In this document: positions 36,494-43,793 of the stretch, in pieces
How positions within the stretch are numbered: the stretch's first letter is position 1
Layout: every line of letters starts with the position of its first letter
Source: Pseudomonadota bacterium
GTDB lineage: Bacteria; Pseudomonadota; Alphaproteobacteria; Caulobacterales; Caulobacteraceae
DNA: 64,000 bases
Direction of reading: 5' to 3'
NCBI GenBank assembly: GCA_018241995.1
Contig: JAFECT010000015.1
Location: forward strand, 1-64,000
Made by a program: the position numbers and the translations under genes
The notes under the pieces: generated by a model
Seen by the model: only the letters and a program-made list of their open reading frames with translations
Database searches by the model: none
What the model was told of the DNA's origin: nothing

Positions 36494-37291
36494 TCATGCG
36501 CGCTCCGGGCGGTAGGGGGAGGGCGAAACGGACTCCGCGATCAGGGCCTCCCGTTCGGTCGACGTCAGCGCGCGCCACTTGCCCTCGGGCAGGTCGCCGA
36601 GCGTGAGCGGGCCGATGCGGACGCGGAACAGGTCGATGACGTGCAGGCCGACCAGGTCGCACATGCGCCGGATCTGGCGGTTGCGGCCTTCCTTGAGCAC
36701 GAAGCGCAGCTGGTGGTCGCCGATCTCGCTGACCCAGGCGGGCTTGAGCTTGCGGCCGTCGAGCTCCAGGCCGTGATGCAGCAGCTTGAGTTTCTTCCGG
36801 GTGACCTCGCCGGTCACCAGCACCCGGTATTCCTTCTCGAGTTCGGACTCCGGGCCGATGATCGCCTTGGCTAAAACGCCGTCCTCGGACAGCAGCAACA
36901 GGCCGCGCGAATCCATGTCGAGCCGGCCCAGCGGGGCCAGGCTGGTGTCGGCGCCGGGAATCGAGGGGGCGTCGCCGACCAGAGCGTCCCGGGTGAGCAG
37001 GCGTGCGGCGGGCACTTGGCCGGGTTCGGGCTGGGCCGAGACGTAGTTGACCGGCTTGTGCAGGACCACGCTCAGCTGGGCGTCGAGCTTGCCCTTGGCG
37101 CCGTCGCTCAGAGTCAGGGTCTGGCCGGGCAGGATCTTGCGGCCTGGGTCGGTGACCGTCTCGCCGTCGATGGAGACCAGGCCCTGGGCGATCAGCCCCT
37201 CCGCCTCTCGCCGGGAGCAGACGCCGCTCTGGCCCAGCCAGCGGTTGATGCGTTGCGGTTCGGTTTCGTCGTAGCGGCGGGTCCAGGCCAT
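36494..37291 (-). CDS. Pseudouridine synthase, RsuA/RluB/RluF family
   Basis: This 265-residue enzyme converts uridine to pseudouridine in rRNA. It has an N-terminal S4 RNA-binding domain (INRWLGQSGVCSRREAEGLI) and the catalytic domain with the nucleophilic Asp in GRLDMDSRGLLLL, followed by KEYRVLV and GRNRQIRRM. Start ATG 37291 is preferred over 37327 because it fits the family N terminus. The exact target position (16S 516, 23S 2604 or 2605) cannot be decided. It is divergent from the flavoprotein gene. Confidence 0.92.
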   Translation of the reverse strand: MAWTRRYDETEPQRINRWLGQSGVCSRREAEGLIAQGLVSIDGETVTDPGRKILPGQTLTLSDGAKGKLDAQLSVVLHKPVNYVSAQPEPGQVPAARLLTRDALVGDAPSIPGADTSLAPLGRLDMDSRGLLLLSEDGVLAKAIIGPESELEKEYRVLVTGEVTRKKLKLLHHGLELDGRKLKPAWVSEIGDHQLRFVLKEGRNRQIRRMCDLVGLHVIDLFRVRIGPLTLGDLPEGKWRALTSTEREALIAESVSPSPYRPERA

Positions 37292-37350
37292 GGCCGACCT
37301 GTAGGATGCGGCGCGCTTGGCGGGCAAGGCGGATGTGCCATAAGGCGGCG

Positions 37351-38553
37351 ATGAAAGCGCAGGCCGGCCTGGAACAGTTCGATGTCGTGGTGATCGGAGC
37401 CGGCGCCGCGGGCATGATGTGCGCCATCGAGGCGGGCAAGCGCGGGCGGCGCGTGCTGGTGCTCGACCATGCCGAGGCGCCGGGCGAGAAGATCCGCATC
37501 TCCGGCGGCGGGCGCTGCAATTTCACCAATCTGGAGGCCGGGAAAGCCGACCGGTTCCTGTCGCAGAACCCGCGCTTCGCCATTTCGGCGCTCAGCCGCT
37601 ATCAGCCGAAGGACTTCATCGGCCTGGTCGACCGCTATCGCATCGGCTGGCACGAGAAGACCCTGGGCCAGCTGTTCTGCGACGACAGCGCCCGCCAGAT
37701 CATCGACATGCTGCTGGCGGAGATGGAGAAGGCCGGGGCGCGGCTTCGGCTCGGCGCTTCGGTGGAGCGCGTCGAGCGGGCCGGGGAGGGGTTCCGGCTG
37801 TCGCTCGGCGGGGCGAGCGTGGACTGCGCCTCGCTGGTGATCGCCACCGGCGGCAAGTCGATCCCCAAGATGGGGGCCACAGGTTTCGCCTATGAGGTCG
37901 CCGCGCAGTTCGGCGTGCCGGTGGCGCCGACCCGGCCGGCGCTCGTGCCCCTGACCTTTGAGGTCGGGCTGCTCGAGCGGTTGAAGCCCCTGGCCGGCGT
38001 GGCGGTCGACGTGCGGGTGAGATGCGGCAAGCAGGCCTTCGACGAGGCCATGCTGTTCACCCACCGCGGCATTTCGGGGCCGGCGATCCTCCAGATCTCT
38101 TCCTACTGGCGCGAGGGGCAGGAGATCGTGGTCGACATGGCGCCGGGCGAGGACCTGTTCGAGACGCTCAAGCGGGCCAAAGTCGAGCATGGGCGCCAGG
38201 CCCTGCGCACCGTCCTGTCGCGCGTCCTGCCCCAGCGCCTGGCGCAGCTCATCGCCGAAACCGAGGCGCCCGGCGCGGAGCATGTCGCCGACCTCTCCGA
38301 CAAGGCCCTGCGCAAGGTGGCCGACGCCATCAACGCCTGGCGGGTGAAGCCTGTGGGCTCGGAGGGCTATCGCACCGCAGAAGTGACCCTGGGCGGGATC
38401 GACACCTCAGCACTGGACCAGCGCACCCTGATGACCCGGGACCAGCCCGGTCTCTACTTCGTGGGGGAGGCGGTGGACGTAACAGGCTGGCTCGGGGGCT
38501 ATAATTTCCAGTGGGCTTGGTCGAGCGGCTGGGCGGCGGGACAGGCGGCGTAG
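37351..38553 (+). CDS. NAD(P)/FAD-dependent oxidoreductase, HI0933/BaiN family
   Basis: This 400-residue flavoprotein has the Rossmann FAD motif VIGAGAAGMMCAIEAGKRG near residues 13-30, the family signature ISGGGRCNFTN near 50, and a C-terminal FVGEAVDVTGWLGGYNFQWA. Members of this family include BaiN, linked to bile acid dehydroxylation, but most have no known substrate. Start 37351 has an AAGG ribosome site and lines up with the family. It is monocistronic. Confidence 0.9.
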   Translation: MKAQAGLEQFDVVVIGAGAAGMMCAIEAGKRGRRVLVLDHAEAPGEKIRISGGGRCNFTNLEAGKADRFLSQNPRFAISALSRYQPKDFIGLVDRYRIGWHEKTLGQLFCDDSARQIIDMLLAEMEKAGARLRLGASVERVERAGEGFRLSLGGASVDCASLVIATGGKSIPKMGATGFAYEVAAQFGVPVAPTRPALVPLTFEVGLLERLKPLAGVAVDVRVRCGKQAFDEAMLFTHRGISGPAILQISSYWREGQEIVVDMAPGEDLFETLKRAKVEHGRQALRTVLSRVLPQRLAQLIAETEAPGAEHVADLSDKALRKVADAINAWRVKPVGSEGYRTAEVTLGGIDTSALDQRTLMTRDQPGLYFVGEAVDVTGWLGGYNFQWAWSSGWAAGQAA

Positions 38554-39069
38554 CCGACCCGCCGTGCGCCTCGACCCTCGATGGTTGCAAACATGCAATC
38601 AAGTATAGTCGGCGCCCTCGCCCACAGTTCATCAGCAGCCCTCGCGTGCCGATTCGGAACAGCCGTGTCACGCCATATATTTTCAACGGTCGCCCAGGGC
38701 GCCGATTCACCAATTCCGCTTCTGTGTCGGGCGAAAACAGCTGATGCGCCCCCTGCAGGTTTCCCCCCCGGGGGGAAAAGCACCCAGCGCCACTTGACGC
38801 TCTGTTATGCGTTCGCCAAAGGAACTGACCGCCTGTAAAAGGGCGGAGGGTCGATGTCGCTGCAAAGCGGCCTAGACTTGCGAGCTCGATCTGCTGATCT
38901 GCCGTAAAAAGCAGGGATAAGACCCGGGTCTCGTGTCGAAGCGTATCGGAGTCCTAACCGAATGGAACGGTGACGGCTCCGAGCGTATTTACTTTTGTTG
39001 GGGTGGAGACGCTTCCGCGCGACGACCCTTTGGTCCAAACGTGTCAGACCAACCAGGAACTGGCGAACG
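38554..39069. other. Intergenic region upstream of exbB
   Basis: No gene is recognised. It contains GTTGCA-AACA-TGCAA at 38584-38598, which resembles the P1-P3 palindrome but with a different spacing, and a G/C palindrome TTTCCCCCC-C-GGGGGGAAA at 38760-38778. A long leader or promoter region for exbB-exbD-tonB is expected here; no convincing Fur box was seen. Confidence 0.5.
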
Positions 39070-39987
39070 ATGCTCGAACACAAAAAAATCCATCCGCTTG
39101 CCGCTCTGCTCGGCGCCGCCGCGCTGCTGATTAGCGCCCCGGCCCTCGCGCAAGCTCCCGCCTCCGGTAAGGCCGCCGCTCCGGCCGCCGCCGCGGCTCC
39201 CGCGTCCGGCAAGGCCGCGGCCCCTGCCTCCGCCACCGCCGCGCCCAAGGGCGAGGATACCGGCGGCGCCGAGGAAGCCCCCACCAAGATCAAGGGCGCC
39301 GGCAAACTCACCATCGGCGGCATGTTCCTGAATGCGGAACCGGTCGTGCAGGTGGTCATGGTTGGCCTGCTGCTGGCCTCGCTGATCTCTTGGACCCTCT
39401 TGATCATCAAGCTGTTCGAGTTCGGCAGCCTGAACCGCACTTCGGACCGCTTCCTCGAAGCGTTCCGTAGCGCCCGGTCGATCGCCGACATGCGCCGCAT
39501 CTCGACCTCCGACGAATTCGAAGGCAACCCGCTCGCCGACATGGCCGCGGCCGCTTCCGAAGAAGTCGAGCTGTCCCGCCAAGCGGGCCTGCAGGTCGCC
39601 GGCGAACATCGCGACTCGACCCTGACCCGCGCCGCCTCCGCGGTTTCGGCCGTCCAGGCCGGCCTCGGCAAGCGCCTCTCGGGCGGTCAGCAGTTCCTGG
39701 CGACGATCGGTTCGTCCGGTCCCTTCATCGGCCTGTTCGGTACGGTGTACGGGATCATGCACTCGTTCATCGGCATCGCGAACACCAACACCACCAACCT
39801 GGCCGTCGTCGCTCCCGGTATCGCCGAAGCGCTGCTGGCCACCGGTATCGGCCTCTTCGCCGCTATCCCGGCGGTGGTGTTCTACAACTACTTCCAGACC
39901 CGCATCTCCGGCTACGGGACGCGCTCGGAAGGTTTCGTCGCCGAACTGATGAACGCCATCTCGCGTCAGCTCGACAAGGGGGCGTAA
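39070..39987 (+). CDS. exbB: Biopolymer transport protein ExbB (MotA/TolQ/ExbB proton channel)
   Basis: This 305-residue inner membrane protein is part of the proton-driven motor that energises TonB. It has a cleavable-type signal sequence (residues 1-28, ending ALAQA), an Ala/Pro-rich linker, then transmembrane segments near 92-115, 215-240 and 255-280, with the family motif GPFIGLFGTVYGIMHSF. The extended N terminus is typical of the ExbB subclass with a signal peptide. It is followed after 5 bp by exbD. It would serve the TonB receptors in this window and others. Confidence 0.95.
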   Translation: MLEHKKIHPLAALLGAAALLISAPALAQAPASGKAAAPAAAAAPASGKAAAPASATAAPKGEDTGGAEEAPTKIKGAGKLTIGGMFLNAEPVVQVVMVGLLLASLISWTLLIIKLFEFGSLNRTSDRFLEAFRSARSIADMRRISTSDEFEGNPLADMAAAASEEVELSRQAGLQVAGEHRDSTLTRAASAVSAVQAGLGKRLSGGQQFLATIGSSGPFIGLFGTVYGIMHSFIGIANTNTTNLAVVAPGIAEALLATGIGLFAAIPAVVFYNYFQTRISGYGTRSEGFVAELMNAISRQLDKGA

Positions 39988-39992
39988 ACTAG

Positions 39993-40424
39993 ATGGCTGC
40001 CAAGCTATCAGGCGGCGGCTCGTCGAAGTTCACGACCTCGATGAACAGCGAGATCAACGTCACACCCTTCGTGGACGTGATGCTGGTTCTCCTGATCATC
40101 TTCATGGTGGCGGCTCCGCTCGCCACCGTGACCATCAAGGTCGACCTTCCACCGGCTGTGGCGCCTATCAGTCAGACTCCGCCGAAGCCGATCTATATTT
40201 CGCTTAAGGCTGACGGTCGGGTGGCTATCGGTGACGACTACGTCGACATCGACGAGTTGGGCGCTGACATGGTCAAGCAGGTGGGTGCGCGCGATCCTTC
40301 CAAGGAACGCATCTACATCCGCGGCGACAAAAAGGTTCGCTACGGTACGTTCATGCAGGTCATGAACCAGCTGCTGGACAATGGCTTCTACAGCGTCGCC
40401 CTCGTCGGCAAAGACGTCAGCTAA
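39993..40424 (+). CDS. exbD: Biopolymer transport protein ExbD
   Basis: This 143-residue protein has one N-terminal membrane helix (INVTPFVDVMLVLLIIFMVA) that contains the conserved proton-carrying Asp, and a periplasmic C-terminal domain. It partners ExbB in the TonB motor. It lies 5 bp after exbB and 15 bp before tonB. Confidence 0.96.
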   Translation: MAAKLSGGGSSKFTTSMNSEINVTPFVDVMLVLLIIFMVAAPLATVTIKVDLPPAVAPISQTPPKPIYISLKADGRVAIGDDYVDIDELGADMVKQVGARDPSKERIYIRGDKKVRYGTFMQVMNQLLDNGFYSVALVGKDVS

Positions 40425-40439
40425 GGGTCAAGGCTGCGC

Positions 40440-41153
40440 ATGTCAGAAGAACATCACCGCGACCCGATCCTGGATCCGCCGCGCCGAAAGAAAGGTCTTT
40501 CGAGCGCTGCGACACTCGGCATCGGCATCTCCATTGCGCTGCACGTTGGCGTGATCCTCTACATCTCGATCACGAAGTTCGTGCTCAAGCAGCAGAGCTT
40601 CAGCGACGAGAAGATCAACGTCAGCCTGGAGAAGATTCCGCCGCCGCCCCCGCCGCCGCCGCCGCCGCCGCCGCCGAACAAGCCGCCGCCTCCGAAGCTG
40701 CAGGTTCGTCCGCCGGCGACGCCGCCGCCCAACTCGATCCCGCCGCCCGCGCCCTTCGTGGTGCAGACGACGAAGCCCGAGGACGTGGTCCAGTACAAGG
40801 GACCGCCGCAGATCACGCCGAGCCCCCCGCCGCCTCCGGCGCCGAAGGGTCCGCCCACGATCACGCGGCCCGACTGGATCCGGCAGCCGGACACGTCGGA
40901 CATGGACCGCTACTATCCGCCCGCCGCCAAGGAGCGGGGGACGGAAGGCCGGGCGGTTCTGGACTGCGTCGTGACCGTGGCCGGCACCTTGAGTGAATGC
41001 CGCGTCGTTTCCGAAAGCCCCTCGGGCTCAGGTTTCGGCTCCGCTTCGCTGAAGATCAGCTCGCGGTTCAAGATGCGTCCCCAGACATCCGACGGTCAGC
41101 CCGTCGGCGGGGCTCACGTCCAGATCCCGATCCGCTGGAGCCTGGCGGGCTAA
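40440..41153 (+). CDS. tonB: Energy transducer TonB
   Basis: This 237-residue protein links ExbB-ExbD to outer membrane receptors. It has a membrane anchor at about 22-42 (GIGISIALHVGVILYISIT), a long proline-rich spacer with an unbroken run of 13 prolines near residue 65, and a C-terminal TonB domain (YYPPAAKERGTEGRAVLDCV). The operon ends in a strong terminator. Confidence 0.95.
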   Translation: MSEEHHRDPILDPPRRKKGLSSAATLGIGISIALHVGVILYISITKFVLKQQSFSDEKINVSLEKIPPPPPPPPPPPPPNKPPPPKLQVRPPATPPPNSIPPPAPFVVQTTKPEDVVQYKGPPQITPSPPPPPAPKGPPTITRPDWIRQPDTSDMDRYYPPAAKERGTEGRAVLDCVVTVAGTLSECRVVSESPSGSGFGSASLKISSRFKMRPQTSDGQPVGGAHVQIPIRWSLAG

Positions 41154-41179
41154 ACCGGACTACAACTCGCTCTGCAAGA

Positions 41180-41219
41180 GCCGCCCCGGAGGACACGTTC
41201 CGGGGCGGCTTTTCTTTGT
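41180..41219 (+). terminator. Rho-independent terminator of exbB-exbD-tonB
   Basis: The 11-bp stem GCCGCCCCGGA/TCCGGGGCGGC is followed by TTTTCTTT. Confidence 0.92.
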
Positions 41220-41287
41220 CTGCCCCGCAAGCGCCTCTGTGCTTGATCAAGGCGTGAGGCGCAGCTAGAACCACGCCTCGCCCGCGA

Positions 41288-41364
41288 GCCGCCTTAGCTC
41301 AGTTGGTTAGAGCGCTAGATTGTGGATCTAGAGGTCCCCCGTTCGAACCGGGGAGGCGGTACCA
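41288..41364 (+). tRNA. tRNA-His (GTG), alphaproteobacterial type
   Basis: A 77-nt cloverleaf with anticodon GTG at 41322-41324 and encoded CCA. The acceptor stem is GCCGCCT with AGGCGGT and the discriminator is A, so there is no C73 to pair with a G-1. This divergent tRNA-His is known from alphaproteobacteria, where HisRS has changed to match. Confidence 0.95.
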
Positions 41365-41555
41365 CCCTCGAACGGCGCGGGCGACGTTTTCCGGACGATT
41401 CGAGTGCTTGCAGGACGCGCCACATTCGCAGAGCGCGGGACGGGCGCATCCGTGGCCAGGGCGCGGCGGAGGCGTCTCGGAGGGCCTGGAGCGCCGCGTG
41501 CGCATGTGCGGGCGTCCAAGGCGCGCGGCAGCCTCGGAAGGCCGTCCAACGCCCA

Positions 41556-41582
41556 GCAAAAAGCCCTCGCCGGGGCGAGGGC
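41556..41582 (-). terminator. Rho-independent terminator, minus strand
   Basis: The stem GCCCTCGCC/GGCGAGGGC (41563-41582) reads into a T run on the minus strand (AAAAA at 41558-41562 on plus). It lies 30 bp after the stop of the 92-residue gene. Confidence 0.85.
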
Positions 41583-41612
41583 TCAAAGCCGTCCGTAGAC
41601 TTGATCGAGGCG

Positions 41613-41891
41613 TCAGGCGTGTTGCGCCCGCTTGGCGATGGCCCCGCCGACGCGGCGCATGAAGCTGGCCCAGGCGCCCGACAAGGCGTCATCGGATTCC
41701 TCCTGGGCGTACTGCGCCGCGCGGGAGAAGCCGTAGGCCGAAATCAGCAGGTCGGCCTCACGCTTGACTGCGGCCCAATAGGTCGGGCTGAGCACCAGAA
41801 GGCTGAGAGCGATACGACGCAACAGGCTGTCGGAGGCGACGGCCGTAGGGACCGCCCGGAAATCGGGATAGCTGTGTTCGACGGTGGCCAT
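41613..41891 (-). CDS. Hypothetical protein (92 aa)
   Basis: This is a 92-residue protein of unknown family with one moderately hydrophobic segment (LLRRIALSLLVLSPTYWAAV) and an acidic-amphipathic helix (YAQEESDDALSGAWASFMRR). Start ATG 41891 is chosen over 41933 because the extra residues are purely basic. It has its own terminator. It lies next to the fecR gene on the same strand (131-bp gap). No function is claimed. Confidence 0.6.
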   Translation of the reverse strand: MATVEHSYPDFRAVPTAVASDSLLRRIALSLLVLSPTYWAAVKREADLLISAYGFSRAAQYAQEESDDALSGAWASFMRRVGGAIAKRAQHA

Positions 41892-42022
41892 GGCGCGGTC
41901 TCGCTGACGCGGCCGCTTCCTGCCGCATTTCAATGACGCCGTGACGGCGCGAGCCCCTCATGGGCCGCGGACGATTTTCTTGGCGTTTGGCAATCGCGCG
42001 ATCGCCGCCTGACGACTCGAGG

Positions 42023-43054
42023 TCAGGCGCCGGGGCGCCGTTGCAGGATCAGGGCGCCGTCGCCGGCCGCGCCGCGCACCGGCATCAAGAGCTCCAGGCG
42101 GCGCACCACCTGGTCTTCGCCGTCAAGCGCCAGAACGCCGGAGAAATGCAGGCGGGCGGCGTCGGGGCTGACGCGCAAAGGCTTGTCGTAATAGCGGTTG
42201 AGGTCGGCGACCACGTCGCCCAGTTCCGCATCGCGATAGATCAGCCGGCCTTCACGCCAGGCCATGGCCTCGCGGGGATCGACCGTGCGCACCACGGCGG
42301 TCTCGGACCCGCGGCGCTGGAACTGCTGACCGGCATGCAACTCGGCGGGCGTCTGGTCCTCGCCCGCAGCGGTGCGCCGCACCTGCACGATCCCGCGCTC
42401 CACCGTCACGACCACCCGGCCATTGGCGCGCAGCACGTCGAAGCGCGTGCCCACGACCCGGACCTGATGGTCGCCGGCCTGGATCAGGAAGGGGTGGGAT
42501 GGATCCTTGGCCACGTCGAACACGGCCTCGGCGTTGTCCATGACCACGCGCCGGTTGGCTCCATCCAGCGAGACCTTCAGCGTCGATCCCGCGCCGAGGG
42601 TGACGGAAGAGCCGTCCGCCAGGCGGATGGCGCGGTTGTGACCCTTCTCGGCGGAATAGGTGGTCCAATGCGGCTGGGTCACGGCGGGCAGAATGCTCAC
42701 CACCGCGACTGCGGCGGCGGCCGCAGCCGCGGCGGCGCCGAGCGCGCCGAACCACAGCCTGCGGCTCGGACGGCCGCGCACGGCTCCGGCCCGGCGCAGC
42801 GGCGCACGAGCGGGAGGCGCGGACATGGGCGCAGGCTCCCGCAGGGCCTCGGCCAGGGCGTCGTGATGCAGGTCGAGTTCGGCCCAGACGCCGTCGATCG
42901 CGTCATAGGCTTCGCGCGCGCCGGGCTGGCCCAGCCAGGCTTCGAACGCCAGCCAGTCGGCCTCGCCCGCCTGGTCCGATTGCAGGCGCACGTGCCACGT
43001 CACCGCTTCGTCGCGGCGCGCGTCGTCATGCATGTCCTGGGTCGGTCTGGTCAT
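42023..43054 (-). CDS. FecR-family anti-sigma regulator
   Basis: This 343-residue protein has a cytoplasmic N-terminal FecR/DUF4880 part (AVTWHVRLQSDQAGEADWLA), a single membrane helix near 108-128 (Ala/Val-rich), a periplasmic FecR domain (YSAEKGHNRAIRLADGSSVT) and a C-terminal DUF4974-like/STN-interacting region. Such proteins pass a signal from a TonB receptor to an ECF sigma factor. Its start overlaps the sigma gene by 4 bp (ATGA), a firm sign of the pair. Confidence 0.93.
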   Translation of the reverse strand: MTRPTQDMHDDARRDEAVTWHVRLQSDQAGEADWLAFEAWLGQPGAREAYDAIDGVWAELDLHHDALAEALREPAPMSAPPARAPLRRAGAVRGRPSRRLWFGALGAAAAAAAAAVAVVSILPAVTQPHWTTYSAEKGHNRAIRLADGSSVTLGAGSTLKVSLDGANRRVVMDNAEAVFDVAKDPSHPFLIQAGDHQVRVVGTRFDVLRANGRVVVTVERGIVQVRRTAAGEDQTPAELHAGQQFQRRGSETAVVRTVDPREAMAWREGRLIYRDAELGDVVADLNRYYDKPLRVSPDAARLHFSGVLALDGEDQVVRRLELLMPVRGAAGDGALILQRRPGA

Positions 43055-43686
43055 CGCTCCGCATCCCCGCCGAGATCTTCGGACGGGCCTGTTCGCCCTA
43101 GTGACGCCGCCGACGACGAGGTCCCTCCAGTCGGATTCGCCGGCGCCAGTGCGGAAAGTCGCTTCAAGGCCGCCATGACGTGCTTTTCGACGGCGCTGCG
43201 GGAGATGCCGAGCCGGGCGGCGACCTCGGCATGGGAGAGGCCGTCGAGCTTGTGCAGGGTGAAGACCCGGCGCGCCTGCGGCGGCAGCTGGTCGAGTGCG
43301 GCGATCAGGGCGGCAAGCCGGCGGCGCGCGTCGATGCCGGCCTCCGCGGGCGGGACGTCCTCCACCTCTTCGCCGCCTACCTGGACCGCCGTGACCCCAC
43401 GCCATTCGGCGTCGCGACGGCCTGAGCGCTGGGCGCCGCGGACCCGGTCCAGCAGCACATTCGAACCCAGGCGGTAGAGCCAGGCGACGCCATTGCTGAC
43501 GTCAGCCCCCTCGGCGCGGCTGACCTTCAGGTACATGTCCTGGACGATGTCTTCCGCCTCGGCGGCCGAACCGGTGCGGGCGGTGAAGAAGCGGACGAGA
43601 TCGGCGCGCTTTTCCAGGTAGAGCGCGACCAGGACGCTCGCCCCCGAAGGCGGCGCGGTCGGCGGACGGGTCTGGTCCTCGCTCAT
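43051..43686 (-). CDS. ECF RNA polymerase sigma factor, FecI-like
   Basis: This 211-residue sigma factor has region 2 (AEDIVQDMYLKV, then WLYRLGSNVLLDRVR) and region 4 with the HTH HAEVAARLGISRSAVEKHV. The start at 43686 is chosen from family conservation; the open frame continues upstream without similarity. It is probably held by the adjacent FecR protein and released when the receptor at 43794-46238 is loaded. It may drive its own locus. Confidence 0.93.
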   Translation of the reverse strand: MSEDQTRPPTAPPSGASVLVALYLEKRADLVRFFTARTGSAAEAEDIVQDMYLKVSRAEGADVSNGVAWLYRLGSNVLLDRVRGAQRSGRRDAEWRGVTAVQVGGEEVEDVPPAEAGIDARRRLAALIAALDQLPPQARRVFTLHKLDGLSHAEVAARLGISRSAVEKHVMAALKRLSALAPANPTGGTSSSAASLGRTGPSEDLGGDAER

Positions 43687-43793
43687 CGTGAGGCGCGCGC
43701 TCCAGCGGATCAGTGCGGCGAAACTAGTCCGCGAAATGGCGAATGCGCCAGCCCCGAATGTGCGCGGTGGGATTGCGAAAGCCGCAGCGTGCA

